From Rhodomicrobium vannielii ATCC 17100 (GTDB taxonomy: Bacteria > Pseudomonadota > Alphaproteobacteria > Rhizobiales > Rhodomicrobiaceae), in the NCBI RefSeq assembly GCF_000166055.1, contig NC_014664.1, forward strand, positions 2,635,501-2,699,500: 64,000 nucleotides of DNA, written 5' to 3'. Made by a program: the position numbers and the translations under genes. The notes beneath the pieces were generated by a model that saw nothing but the letters and a program-made list of their open reading frames with translations, searched no databases and was not told the DNA's origin. Below, piece by piece: positions 7,885-19,548 of this stretch (position 1 is the stretch's first letter; the number at the start of each line of letters is the position of its first letter).

Positions 7885-9666
7885 TTAATATCCGATGGCC
7901 GCCGAGTCGCCGTCGCGCAGGTCGGCCGCGCCGAGAAACAGCGGGCCTTTCTTCATGATCGAGTTGGCGCGGCCGAGCACGCGGTGCTGGAACGTGCCGT
8001 CGGCATTCTTCGGCAGGATAAAGCCGCGCGCTTCGAGAAGCCGCAACGTATCATCCGAAACGCCGCGTTCGGTGATGACGTTATCCGGCATCCACTGGTG
8101 ATGGATGCGCGGCGCGGCGGTGGCTTCGGCCACGTTCATGTCGAAGGTCAGCACGTTCAGGATTTCCTGCAGAACCACCGTGATGATGGTGCTGCCGCCG
8201 GGGCTGCCTGTGATGAGATACGGCGCGCCGTCCTTCATGACGATGGTCGGCGCCATCGAGGACAGCGGGCGCTTTTTGGGCTCGATCGCGTTCGCCTCGT
8301 CGCCGGTAAGGCCGAAGGCGTTCGGCGCACCCGCCTTCGCGGAGAAATCGTCCATTTCGTTGTTGAGAAGGAAGCCCGCACCGTCGACCGAATAGCCACT
8401 GCCGAAGGCGAGGTTCAGCGTGTAGGTGTTCGCGACCGCGTTGCCCGCCTTGTCCATCACCGAAAAATGCGTCGTCTGCTCGCCCTCGGGCGCGGGCGGC
8501 TTGCCCGCTGACACGTCCGCTGACCTCGCCGCGCGTTCGAGGTCGATGCCCTTGCGAAGCTCCGCCGCATAGGCTTTGTTCGTCAGGCCCGCCACCGGCA
8601 CGGTCACGAAATCCGGGTCGCCCAGATATTTCGCACGGTCGGCATAGGCGCGCCGCATCGCCTCGATGAGCCGGTGATAAGTGTCCGCGCTCTCGCTGCC
8701 AAGCGCCTTCAGGTCGACCCCTTCGAGGATGTTCAGCATCTGGATGACGTGGACGCCACCCGAAGACGGCGGCGGCATGGACACGATTTCGTACCCATTA
8801 TAGATGCCGCGCACCGGCTCGCGCTCGACTGGCTTGTACGCCTTGAGGTCGTCCTCGGTGATGAGGCCGCCATTCTTCTTCATCTCGGTGGCGATCAGTT
8901 CGGCGACTTCGCCTTCATAGAAGCCCGCCGCGCCGCGCTCGCTGATCGTGCGCAGCGTCTTCGCGAGGTCGGGCTGGCGCAGCACCTCGCCCATGCGATA
9001 GGGCTCGCCTTCGGGTTTTAGAAAATAGCGCGCCGAAGACGGGTCGTTCTTCAGCCGATCCCTCGCGCGCGAGAAGGCAAAGGCGAGGCCGTAAGGCACC
9101 ACGACGCCCTCTTCCGCGAGCCGGATCGCGGGCGCCATGATCTTGTCGCGGGGCATGGTGCCGTATTTTTCGAGCGCGTAAAGCAGGCCCGCCACGGTGC
9201 CCGGCACACCCGCCGACGCGCGGCTGTAGCGCGCCTTGTCGCGGTCAACCGCGCCGCGATTGTCGAGGAACATGTCGCGCGTCGCGGCTGCCGGTGCCGT
9301 CTCGCGATAGTCGAGCGCGATCTTCCGCCCATCCGCCAGCGTGATGAGCATGAAGCCGCCGCCGCCGATATTGCCCGCCTGCGGATGCGTGACGGCCATC
9401 GCGAAGCCGACAGCCACGGCCGCGTCGATGGCATTGCCACCCGCCTTGAGGATGTCCGCGCCGACCTGCGCCGCAACCTTTTCCTGCGCCGACACCATGC
9501 CGTTTTCCGCCACAGCGGGCACGAAACGCGCGTCGAAGCCGATGAGCGCATCGGCCGCCGGATCGGTCGCCTTTTGCGCGAGCGCGGGCGGCGTGAAGGG
9601 AACCAAGGCCGAGACCACGGCCAGCGCGGCGCAGAGAAGGCGAAGTGCGGATATCGAAGTCAGCAT
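7885..9666 (-). CDS. ggt: gamma-glutamyltransferase
   Basis: Periplasmic N-terminal-nucleophile hydrolase that cleaves gamma-glutamyl bonds such as that of glutathione. The 593-residue precursor has a signal peptide ending about residue 30 (PPALA-Q). The large subunit contains GGNAIDAAVA and GNIGGGGFML. The self-processing site is at Q397-T398 in EGEQTTHFSV, where T398 becomes the N-terminal nucleophile of the small subunit. PLSSMAPTIV and GSPGGSTII follow and form the glutamate-binding part. Length and motif order fit a complete, active enzyme. It is transcribed away from the aldehyde dehydrogenase gene, with a 219 bp gap that should hold both promoters. Confidence 0.95.
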   Translation of the reverse strand: MLTSISALRLLCAALAVVSALVPFTPPALAQKATDPAADALIGFDARFVPAVAENGMVSAQEKVAAQVGADILKAGGNAIDAAVAVGFAMAVTHPQAGNIGGGGFMLITLADGRKIALDYRETAPAAATRDMFLDNRGAVDRDKARYSRASAGVPGTVAGLLYALEKYGTMPRDKIMAPAIRLAEEGVVVPYGLAFAFSRARDRLKNDPSSARYFLKPEGEPYRMGEVLRQPDLAKTLRTISERGAAGFYEGEVAELIATEMKKNGGLITEDDLKAYKPVEREPVRGIYNGYEIVSMPPPSSGGVHVIQMLNILEGVDLKALGSESADTYHRLIEAMRRAYADRAKYLGDPDFVTVPVAGLTNKAYAAELRKGIDLERAARSADVSAGKPPAPEGEQTTHFSVMDKAGNAVANTYTLNLAFGSGYSVDGAGFLLNNEMDDFSAKAGAPNAFGLTGDEANAIEPKKRPLSSMAPTIVMKDGAPYLITGSPGGSTIITVVLQEILNVLTFDMNVAEATAAPRIHHQWMPDNVITERGVSDDTLRLLEARGFILPKNADGTFQHRVLGRANSIMKKGPLFLGAADLRDGDSAAIGY

Positions 9667-9885
9667 GGATCTGTGGCCCGTAAGGTTGAGGGCAGGCTGA
9701 TGAATGCCAGCAGATTAGATTTAATCGCGACGCCTTTGCAGCAGGAAATAGACATTCGTGTGAGAGGCCGAAAAAGGAAAGAGATACCTCATCGCCGAAC
9801 AACCCGGAGCCGGGAACGACGCCAGTCGAAAGCGGTTGAACTCAAAGGCAAAAGGGCGGGGCGCGTTTCAATCACGAGGCCCATC

Positions 9886-11325
9886 ATGACGCATCACGCG
9901 GAACACGGTTACGAGGCAAAGGCGGCACAGGGCGGGGAAGGCGGCAGCGCGCCGAAGCTGAAGACAGAGAACCCCGCGACCGGCAAACCAAGCCGCACAT
10001 ATGACGGCCACACGCGCGAGCAGGCGCTCGCCATCGCGCGACAGGTGCGCGAGGCGTTCCCCGACTGGCGGCGCACATCGTTCACCGAGCGCGGCATCGT
10101 CGTCGGCGCCGCCGCGCGCATCCTTCGCGAGCGGAAGGACGAGTTTGCGCGGCTGATGGCGGATGAGATGGGGAAGCCCGTCACCGAGGGGCTCGCGGAG
10201 ATCGAGAAATGCGCGTTCAACTGCGATTATTTCGTCGAGAACGCTGAGGGGTTTCTCGCGAATGAACCGGTCAAGCTCGATGGCGGACGCGCCTACGTCA
10301 CATTCAACCCGCTCGGTCCGCTTCTGGCGGTGATGCCGTGGAATTTCCCGTTTTGGCAGGTGTTCCGCGCCGCCGCGCCCGCGCTCATGGCGGGCAACCC
10401 TGTGATTTTGAAGCACGCGAGCAACGTTCCCGGCTGCGCGCTCGCCATCGAGGGCGTGTTCCGCGAAGCTGGCGCGCCGGACAATGTGTTCCGCACCATC
10501 CTGATCGCGGGCCGCGACACAGCGGAGTTGATCGATAGCCCCGACATCGCGGCGGTGACGCTCACCGGCAGCGTGGCGGCGGGCAAGGCGGTGGCGGAGG
10601 CGGCGGGCCGCAATCTCAAGAAGACCGTGCTGGAACTCGGCGGCAGCGACGCCTACCTCGTACTCGAGGATGCGGACATCGATCACGCCGCAACCGTCGC
10701 CGCAACGGCGCGCATGGTGAATGGCGGTCAGAGCTGCATCGCGGGCAAGCGCTTCGTCGTGGTCGCGCCGGTGCGGGAGGCGTTCGAGAAGGCGCTCGCG
10801 GAAAAGATGAGCGCGATGATCAGCATGGGCGATCCACTCGACCCGGCGACAAAACTTGGCCCCATGGTCAGCGTGAAGGCGCGCGACGAAATCCATCGGC
10901 AGGTGCGCAAAAGCGTCGAGAAAGGCGCGCGGCTTCTATGTGGCGGCGAGGTGCCCGACCGGCCGGGCGCGTGGTATCCGCCGACGGTCCTCGCCGACGT
11001 GAAGCCCGGCCAGCCCGCATATGACGAAGAAGTGTTTGGCCCCGTCGCTGCGGTCATTGAGGCGCGTGACGTGGAAGACGCCATCCGCATCGCGAACGAT
11101 TCGGAGTTCGGCCTCGGCTCAGGCGTGCTGACGCGCGACATCCGGCGCGGCGAGGAAATCGCCGCGCGTGACCTTGAAGCGGGCATGGCCTTCGTGAACG
11201 AGAACGTGCGATCCGATCCGCGCATGCCGTTCGGCGGCGTGAAGCATTCGGGCTATGGCCGTGAATGCGGCGTGTTCGGCATCCGCGAATTCGTGAACAT
11301 CAAGAGCGTGCACGTGCGCGAATAG
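9886..11325 (+). CDS. NAD(P)-dependent aldehyde dehydrogenase, succinate-semialdehyde dehydrogenase type
   Basis: A 479-residue aldehyde dehydrogenase that oxidises an aldehyde to the acid with NAD(P). The catalytic pair is visible: E250 in LELGGSDAYLV and C284 in GGQSCIAGKRF. PWNFPFWQV and the FTGS-like LTGSVAAGKAV mark the cofactor site, and PFGGVKHSGYGRE lies at the C-terminus. The short length and the wording around the cysteine fit the GabD/Sad group rather than betaine aldehyde dehydrogenases. The substrate is inferred from family only. The open frame extends 167 codons upstream, but that part is antisense to ggt. The ATG at 9886 is the first that leaves a normal N-terminus. Confidence 0.88.
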   Translation: MTHHAEHGYEAKAAQGGEGGSAPKLKTENPATGKPSRTYDGHTREQALAIARQVREAFPDWRRTSFTERGIVVGAAARILRERKDEFARLMADEMGKPVTEGLAEIEKCAFNCDYFVENAEGFLANEPVKLDGGRAYVTFNPLGPLLAVMPWNFPFWQVFRAAAPALMAGNPVILKHASNVPGCALAIEGVFREAGAPDNVFRTILIAGRDTAELIDSPDIAAVTLTGSVAAGKAVAEAAGRNLKKTVLELGGSDAYLVLEDADIDHAATVAATARMVNGGQSCIAGKRFVVVAPVREAFEKALAEKMSAMISMGDPLDPATKLGPMVSVKARDEIHRQVRKSVEKGARLLCGGEVPDRPGAWYPPTVLADVKPGQPAYDEEVFGPVAAVIEARDVEDAIRIANDSEFGLGSGVLTRDIRRGEEIAARDLEAGMAFVNENVRSDPRMPFGGVKHSGYGRECGVFGIREFVNIKSVHVRE

Positions 11326-11490
11326 CGACGCCAGCGCCGTCCCTTCCACGCGAGCGGTGCTCGCCCCGTGCTATCCCCGCAACCGCCGCATGGAACGGTT
11401 GACGGCGCGCCCCGCCTTATTGCCCGCAAACTTGCCCTCTAGTACAGCTGCCATCCTGTATTTTCACGATCTCCTAAGGATTTGGCACCG

Positions 11491-14046
11491 ATGGCTTTGC
11501 GGCACTGGATCGTTGCGGTTTTTCTCGCGACGGCGCTTGCTCTCACGAATGGCGGCGCGATGGCGCAAGGGGCGGACGCTCCGAAACCGGCAGCTCCTGC
11601 TGCCGCTGCCCCTGCTGCCGCCGCCGCTCCCGCTGCACCCGAGGCGAACAAGGCCGATGTCATCAAGCGTGCGAACGATGCCTTCGGCACGGACGTCGCC
11701 GGGACGACCGCAAAATGGCTCAAGACGCTCGACGATATCGAGAACCAGCTTCGCAAGCCCGGCCTGCGCTACACCGAGCTCGATGGCTTCCGCGACCAAC
11801 TTCTGAAGATCCGCGTCGAGGCCGATGAGTTCTGGAAGAAGCTGGAGCCCGCGATCCGGGCGATCGACGAGCAGGTGCGCAATCTGCCCGCAGTCCCAGC
11901 CGCCGACCAGCCGCCGGAGACGGGCGAAGCCGCCCAGCTTCGCGCCGATCTTACCTTTCATCTAGGCCACCTGAATTCGGCGCGCGCCACGCTCGATCAC
12001 ACGCATTCGCGCGTCAATCAGGAGATCAACTCCATCCAGGACATCCGCCGGAAGAACTTTACGAACAATCTCTTTCAGCCGGTGCAGGGGGTATGGTCTA
12101 CGCAGACATGGGAGAATGTCCCCGCTTATGCGGACATCGCCATCGATCGGGTCGAACGCACGATCGGGAACTGGTGGAAAGACTCCGACGATCGGTCCGA
12201 ACTACTCTATCTGTTCGGCACAGCGCTCGCGCTTTTCGCCGGGCTGTCCCTGCTGTCGTGGCGGTGGATTCGCCAACTGAGGACATGGACAGGGGAAGGC
12301 GAACCGCCGTTCTGGCGGCGCGCATCCACGGCGGCGGGCGTTATCGTCCTGCGCGTTCTGCCCGCATGCGTGCCACTTGTCTTCCTCTATCATGCGATCG
12401 GCGCGGCGCAGCCCATGCCGGACAAGGTTGAGTGGCTGCTCTATTCGGTATCGCGCTCGATCCTCGTGATCGTGGTGGTGAATGCCCTTATCGCGACCGT
12501 TTTCGCCCCCGGTCGCCCGCAGTGGCGGCTCATCCCCGCCACCGAGGGGGCCGCCGTTCGGATTTCTGGGCTGATGCTCGCGCTCGCGCTCATCTACGGC
12601 GCGACAACCTTCATCTATACCGCAACCCGCGTGGTTCAGGCTCCCTTCTCGCTGACTCTCGCGTTCACGCTCCCGGCGAACCTCCTCGTTGCGCTGCTGG
12701 TGGCTGCGATCCTGAAGACACCGCTGCGGGACAAGACGTCCGAAGGGATCCCGCCGACCACATGGCTGAACCTGCTCAGGGTGCCGGTCTGGCTATTCAC
12801 CGCCGCTATTATGGTGACGGCACTTTCGGGATACCTCGCGCTGTCGCGCTTCCTCGCGCAGCAGCTCATCGTCACCGGCTCGATCCTCGCCGTCGTTTAT
12901 ATCCTACTCCTCTGGGCTGACGGCGTGGCCCAAGGCATGAGCGACGAAAACTCGGCGGTCGGAGGCTGGATCAAGACGCTCGGCATCGATCAGAAGCGCT
13001 GCGAGCGCTTCTCGGTTCCGATGAGCCTTTTCCTCAAGTTCATCGTGCTTGTCGGAGCGGTCCCGCTCATCCTGTTGCAATGGGGCTACCCGTGGGCCGA
13101 CATCGTCGAATGGTATTACCAGCTCTTCTTCGGCTTCCGCATCGGCAACACGCAGGTGTCGCTCGCCGCGATCCTTGCCGCCATCGTGGTCTTTGTGCTC
13201 GGCTACTTCGCCGCGCGGCTGTTCCAGAGCTGGCTCGACACGCAGGTTCTGAAGCCTGCCGGTCTATCGGGCGGTCTGCGTGACTCGATCCGCACGGGCG
13301 TCGGCTATATGGGCGTTGGCGCGGCGGCGCTTATCGCGCTGTCCTATGCGGGGTTCAACCTCTCAAACCTCGCCATAGTCGCCGGCGCGTTCTCCGTGGG
13401 CATCGGCTTCGGCTTGCAGAGCGTCGTGAGCAACTTCGTCTGCGGGCTCATCCTGCTGGCCGAACGCCCGATCAAGGTCGGCGATCTCGTGACGGTCGGC
13501 GGCGAAGAAGGCACGGTGCGCAAGATCAGCGTGCGCTCGACCGAAATCGAAACCTACGACCGCGCGAGCGTGCTGGTTCCGAACTCCTCCTTCATCACCG
13601 GCAACGTGAAAAACTGGACGCTGCGCAACAACACCACACGCGTGGTCATCCCCGTTGCGGCCGTCCACGGAAGCGACCCGCGCAAGATCAAGGAAGTGCT
13701 GCTCCGTGTCGCCCGCGCTCATGTGGCCGTAATGACCTCGCCCGAGCCGTTCGTTTCGCTCGACGATTTCACGCTCGATGCGCTTCAGTTCAAGCTGTTC
13801 GCCTATATCTACGACCTCAACAAGGGGACCGGCACGAAAACCGAGCTTCGCATGGCGATCATCGAGGCCTTCAAGAATGAGGGGATTCAAATGCCGCAGA
13901 ACGGGTCGCCAGCCTTGCCGCCCGAGGAGGCCGAACTCTGGCGCGAGGCCCTTGGCCAATATCTGGCTTCGCGCGATGACAGGAAGGACGGGGATGACGA
14001 CACGCCGAATGACGGGCGCATCGTTCTGCCGAGGATCAGCTCATGA
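11491..14046 (+). CDS. large MscS-family mechanosensitive channel with DUF3772-type N-terminus
   Basis: Inner-membrane channel that releases solutes on osmotic downshock. A signal peptide ends near residue 25 (GAMAQ), followed by an Ala/Pro-rich linker and a periplasmic coiled domain to about residue 220. Around ten hydrophobic segments follow. The MscS core lies at about residues 590-720: a glycine/alanine-rich pore helix (GFGLQSVVSNFVCGLILLAERP) and the beta domain IKVGDLVTVGGEEGTV...VLVPNSSFITGNVKNWT. At about 850 residues it belongs to the large MscK/YbiO-like class. The ATG at 11491 is preferred over TTG 11482 because AAGGA lies 10 bp upstream. Its stop overlaps the psiE start (ATGA), so the two are translationally coupled. 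Confidence 0.92.
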   Translation: MALRHWIVAVFLATALALTNGGAMAQGADAPKPAAPAAAAPAAAAAPAAPEANKADVIKRANDAFGTDVAGTTAKWLKTLDDIENQLRKPGLRYTELDGFRDQLLKIRVEADEFWKKLEPAIRAIDEQVRNLPAVPAADQPPETGEAAQLRADLTFHLGHLNSARATLDHTHSRVNQEINSIQDIRRKNFTNNLFQPVQGVWSTQTWENVPAYADIAIDRVERTIGNWWKDSDDRSELLYLFGTALALFAGLSLLSWRWIRQLRTWTGEGEPPFWRRASTAAGVIVLRVLPACVPLVFLYHAIGAAQPMPDKVEWLLYSVSRSILVIVVVNALIATVFAPGRPQWRLIPATEGAAVRISGLMLALALIYGATTFIYTATRVVQAPFSLTLAFTLPANLLVALLVAAILKTPLRDKTSEGIPPTTWLNLLRVPVWLFTAAIMVTALSGYLALSRFLAQQLIVTGSILAVVYILLLWADGVAQGMSDENSAVGGWIKTLGIDQKRCERFSVPMSLFLKFIVLVGAVPLILLQWGYPWADIVEWYYQLFFGFRIGNTQVSLAAILAAIVVFVLGYFAARLFQSWLDTQVLKPAGLSGGLRDSIRTGVGYMGVGAAALIALSYAGFNLSNLAIVAGAFSVGIGFGLQSVVSNFVCGLILLAERPIKVGDLVTVGGEEGTVRKISVRSTEIETYDRASVLVPNSSFITGNVKNWTLRNNTTRVVIPVAAVHGSDPRKIKEVLLRVARAHVAVMTSPEPFVSLDDFTLDALQFKLFAYIYDLNKGTGTKTELRMAIIEAFKNEGIQMPQNGSPALPPEEAELWREALGQYLASRDDRKDGDDDTPNDGRIVLPRISS

Positions 14047-14486
14047 GCCGGGATGAGGAAAATTTGAAAGTCGGCAAGCTGATCCAGCAGGTGGAAAGCT
14101 TCTTCCTGGTGGTGATCGCGATCCTGACCGTGATCGGCGCCCTGAAGGAGATGTACCTCATCGGCTTGAAGCGCGATGTCGGACTGCAAGACCTGCTGCT
14201 GATGTTCCTCTATGTCGAGGTGCTGGGCATGGTCGCGGCTTACATCACCTCGAAGCAGATCCCGATCACGCTTCCCATCTTCATCGCGATTACGGCCATC
14301 GCGCGGGTGGCAATTCTGCAGAAGGAACAGGATCCGATCGCGATCATCTATGAATCGGGGGCGATCCTGATGCTGGCCATAGCCGCCGCAGTGGTGAATT
14401 TCCGCCCGGCGATCAAACCGGCAGCGCCAAGGGGATCTTCCCCCGACGACCGCGCTGGCGGCAGCGGGACCATGCCACCGGCCTGA
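14043..14486 (+). CDS. PsiE family membrane protein
   Basis: A 147-residue protein with four hydrophobic segments (about residues 18-40, 50-68, 75-92, 98-118) and the conserved blocks LQDLLLMFLYVEVLGMVAAY and ITAIARVAIL typical of PsiE, named for phosphate-starvation induction in E. coli. The function is unknown. Its ATG overlaps the stop of the MscS gene, pointing to co-expression with the channel. The C-terminal 25 residues are Pro/Gly/Ser-rich and probably disordered. Confidence 0.88.
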   Translation: MSRDEENLKVGKLIQQVESFFLVVIAILTVIGALKEMYLIGLKRDVGLQDLLLMFLYVEVLGMVAAYITSKQIPITLPIFIAITAIARVAILQKEQDPIAIIYESGAILMLAIAAAVVNFRPAIKPAAPRGSSPDDRAGGSGTMPPA

Positions 14487-14516
14487 TGGGCACCGCCGAT
14501 TGCCGGATTACATCCC

Positions 14517-14539
14517 GACCCGGCCAGAGCGGCCGGGTC
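14517..14539. terminator. hairpin between convergent psiE and thiC
   Basis: A perfect 9-bp stem (GACCCGGCC / GGCCGGGTC) with a 5-nt loop lies between two convergent genes. There is no strong T tract on either side, so it is a probable bidirectional terminator or attenuating hairpin, not a textbook one. Confidence 0.6.
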
Positions 14540-14625
14540 TTAGCTCAAGCTTTCGACGAACGGGTGGAGTGACGGTCGGGCGGCACGCACAGCGTGGCGC
14601 ACCGTCCGAAAGCGCCAACCCCGAC

Positions 14626-16658
<2,033 letters not shown>

Positions 16659-16943
16659 GGTATAAACCGATCATCGCTCGAATGAGCCGCGATTGCAATT
16701 GAAGGAATCGAGAGGGGCTTGGGCGAAGCGGGCAGGGGCTCGCGCGAAGCCGGAAAAGGCTCGGCACCGCGCGCGGTTTTTGCGCAACAGTCGCATACCG
16801 AACGAAAAACCTGAGCAATCTCAGGTTGAAAACCGTCAGTGCGAGCCACAGAAGTGCCGAGAATCAGCCGCCACGCTCAAGAACCGGCGCGCCAAAGGGG
16901 CTGGCGGCCTTCGCGTCAACGAATTCACGGGATCGGTCGGGTC

Positions 16944-17384
16944 ATGAAAAGATTTGCCTTATTTGCCGTCGCCACGGTTGCGCTGGCTGGCTGCGCCTCC
17001 AATACGGAAACGCAGCCTTTGCAGGCTGCGGCTGTCGATACGACGAAGATGCCGCAGTCGGGCATTTTCACGGTGAAAGACGTCATGGTGACGGAGCAGG
17101 GCGCGGATACGTTGCGCCTCGCGGCGGCGACCACGAGCAAATACACCTTCGCGGATTTGTCGGCGGTGGTCTGGTGCCGCGCCCGCGAGGAAGCGACCGC
17201 GCGCAAATATGATGGCTGGTATCAGGACGGCATTCAGCAGGTGTCGAATGGCGAGGGCCAGCCGCAGGTCGCCATCGCGACGGCGCGCTATTTCAAGGGC
17301 AAGCCGCCGGAGGGCAAGAAGACGCTGAAGCACGAGAAGAGCCCCTGCCACGACGTGCCCGCCGTCGCGAAGGTGAAGGTCTGA
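16944..17384 (+). CDS. small predicted lipoprotein
   Basis: A 146-residue protein with a lipoprotein signal: MKRF, a hydrophobic stretch, then LAGC with the lipidated cysteine at position 17. The mature part has no motif I recognise. It is mixed alpha/beta with conserved-looking YTFADLSAVVWCRAREEATARKYDGWYQDG and two further cysteines. The ATG at 16944 is chosen because it begins the signal peptide. The open frame upstream has no export signal. It stands alone between thiC and a disrupted gene. Role unknown; likely membrane-anchored in the periplasm. Confidence 0.7.
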   Translation: MKRFALFAVATVALAGCASNTETQPLQAAAVDTTKMPQSGIFTVKDVMVTEQGADTLRLAAATTSKYTFADLSAVVWCRAREEATARKYDGWYQDGIQQVSNGEGQPQVAIATARYFKGKPPEGKKTLKHEKSPCHDVPAVAKVKV

Positions 17385-17756
17385 GTTAGCCGGAGGACGC
17401 GAACAAGGTCGCGCATTTGCGGTCGATGAAATCGTAGTGCGCGACTGCGCGGACATGCTGACCGGGATGGAGCGCAGGTGCGCATGGTCGAGTTGAGCGA
17501 AAAGTTCAGGGAGATGGGGTGGTGAGGTTATGTGAGCAAGAACGGGTAAATTATAATCTATTCACGCGCCAGCCATTCATTTCCCAAAATTTGATGGCCT
17601 GATCTTCGGCAACAGAGCTCTTAATTCCATCTACAACTGAAATCAGTTCCTTCCCTGTCTTCGTAAGGGTCACATAACCAAACTGTAACGACTCTTCGGA
17701 ATCACGAGAAAGGCCATACCGATTTCCTGCGTACATTAAAGTTGCTTCTGTTACTT

Positions 17757-18800
17757 TTATTGCCGATGAATAGCCGCCCAATGGCTGAAAGTGCAAATAA
17801 CCGCTTGCCTCCATTTCCTGGAGATCATCAAAGCTAAGATGTTCAGTCCCGGCATTTGATGGATTGGATCGATCTTGAATCTTTCCGGCTCATTCGTCCA
17901 GCATTTACAGATGAACTCATAAGGCGTGAGGCCTTTGAGGGTCTTTAGTCGGCGAGCAAAGTTATAGGCGTTGATGAAGTCCGATAGGTGGGTTTCGAGC
18001 TGCTCGTGACGGTCGTAGTGATAGCGTTTGACCGTCGCCTCCTTGATCGTCCGGTTCATTCGCTCGACCTGGCCGTTTGTCCAGGGATGCTTGACCTTGG
18101 TGAGGCGGTGCTCAATGCCGTTCTCGCTGCATCGCATGTCGAACATGTGCGTCATGTATCTGGCCGTTGGTCCATCGGCATAACGCGGCGGAAACGTGAA
18201 CTGGATGCCGTTGTCGGTGAGCACCGTGTGAATCTTGTAGGGAACTGCCTCTATCAGGGCGACGAGGAAGGCTGAAGCGGACGTCCTGCCGGTCTTTTTG
18301 ACGAGTTGCACGAAGGCGAATTTGCTCGTGCGGTCAATGGCGACGTAGAGATAGAGCTTGCCTTCGGCCGTCTGCACCTCGGCTATGTCGACATGAAAAT
18401 AGCCGATCGGATAGGACTTGAACTTCTTCCTGGCGGGCTTGTCGCCTTCGACGTCCGGCAGCCGAGAAATACCGTGGCGCTGAAGACAGCGATGCAGCGA
18501 CGAGCGAGTCAGATGCGGTATCGTCGCCTGTAGCGCATAGAGGCAATCGTCGAGCGGCAAGAGCGTATGCTTGCGGAAGGCGACGATTATCGCCTCTTCC
18601 TCGACCGACAGAACCGTGGATTTCGGCTCTTTCGGTCCAGTCGGCACATCGGCGACGGATGAGCGCTTCTTCCATTTCGAAACCGTCTTCGGGTTGATGC
18701 CGTAGCGCTTGGCCAGGGCCCTCAAGCTCTCTTGACTATGCTGTATCGCTCGACGGACCGCCTCAGTCGTTGTGGCGCTCCCATGAAGAATTTGTCCCAT
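17757..18800 (-). CDS. IS481-family transposase
   Basis: DDE recombinase of 347 residues as read. An N-terminal helix-turn-helix (LRALAKRYGINPKTVSKWKKR) binds the ends. The rve-type catalytic core shows YFHVDIAEV (first Asp), VLTDNGIQF (second Asp) and QVERMNRTIKEATV (Glu). The IS-encoded part ends at IHQMPGLN. The frame has no stop inside the element and runs 27 codons into the disrupted host gene, ending at 17757. IS481 relatives often end right at the terminal repeat, so the stop here depends on the insertion site. Catalytic residues are intact, so the element may be active. Confidence 0.92.
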   Translation of the reverse strand: MGQILHGSATTTEAVRRAIQHSQESLRALAKRYGINPKTVSKWKKRSSVADVPTGPKEPKSTVLSVEEEAIIVAFRKHTLLPLDDCLYALQATIPHLTRSSLHRCLQRHGISRLPDVEGDKPARKKFKSYPIGYFHVDIAEVQTAEGKLYLYVAIDRTSKFAFVQLVKKTGRTSASAFLVALIEAVPYKIHTVLTDNGIQFTFPPRYADGPTARYMTHMFDMRCSENGIEHRLTKVKHPWTNGQVERMNRTIKEATVKRYHYDRHEQLETHLSDFINAYNFARRLKTLKGLTPYEFICKCWTNEPERFKIDPIHQMPGLNILALMISRKWRQAVICTFSHWAAIHRQ

Positions 18801-18857
18801 AGCGCATCCTTCCAGCCGAGGGAGAATAATGCACCATCAAATGCCGGGATCAAACAT
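17838..18857 (-). mobile_element. IS481-family insertion sequence, about 1.02 kb
   Basis: The element has imperfect 23-bp terminal inverted repeats: the left end reads TGTTCAGTCCCGGCATTTGA and continues TGG, and the right end is its complement with three differences (TGTTTGATCCC...). A 4-bp CTAA occurs directly on both sides (17834-17837 and 18858-18861), consistent with target duplication. One transposase gene fills it, in the same orientation as the host gene it interrupts. Confidence 0.88.
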
Positions 18858-19548
18858 CTAATATTTAATTCGTTGAGTTTTTCGTTGGAAACATCCGGAA
18901 TGATTAGTAACGGAGCATTTGCGGAAGGGGTGGGTATGAACCAAAGATAGGAGCAAATGGATTGGAATTTACTAGCTTCCTGCATAGAGGAATCTTTAAG
19001 AACTCGTAAAGTTCTACGAGAGAAACTTCCCGGCTGAGTAACCTCTCCGGCTAAGATTCTGGCCCAAATGCCCCTCAACTCCTCATCGTTAATATCTTGG
19101 TACTCTTCGAAGAAATCTGCGGCCCAATCTTTGGAGACCGGTTCCTGAGACACCTCAGTAGGAAGAAACTTGCTGGCCCTTGATATAACTGCTTCGATAT
19201 TCTCTTGCCGTCGAATCTCTTTAGCCTCAATTCGACATTTCGCTCTGTAGGCTATATTATCAGCCTTGGCATTTGCCTGAGCCGTGACGATAGCCGCCTC
19301 AGCCTCTGCCTTAGCGTTGTTGCGGGTACGTGAAGGTTCATAAAGGACGCCCACTCCGGCCGCGACCACCTCAACAAGCTTCTCAAGAGGCTTGGCTATG
19401 CCTACCAGATCTTTGATTTCCACTAACTACGTTCCCGGCGAATAAGGCTTGAAAGAAATTGCTTAAAAAGCTTTATCAGATTCGCATGTCTGGGTAGACT
19501 TAAAGATCACCGCTCACCTGTATGCAAAGGAATAAGACCGTCTTTTTT

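Larger units (their letters stand above)
17551..19423 (-). pseudogene. DUF2806-type gene split by an IS481-family insertion
   Basis: The 5' part (19423 down to 18858, 188 codons) contains a helical Ala/Glu-rich stretch and then DWAADFFEEYQDINDEELRGIWARILAGEVTQPGSFSRRTL, the hallmark of the DUF2806 / TIGR03899-like family. The 3' part (17837 to 17551) encodes SFDDLQEMEASGYLHF through NGWRVNRL. Removing the IS and one CTAG copy joins NELNI to SFDDLQEM in frame, giving a protein of about 282 residues. So the gene was intact until the insertion and its coding sequence is otherwise undamaged. Function unknown; the family is often found in accessory regions. Confidence 0.8.

Noticed and set aside
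9868-10896. 342-codon minus-strand ORF opposite the aldehyde dehydrogenase
   Set aside because: Shadow of the dehydrogenase, whose catalytic residues are clear.
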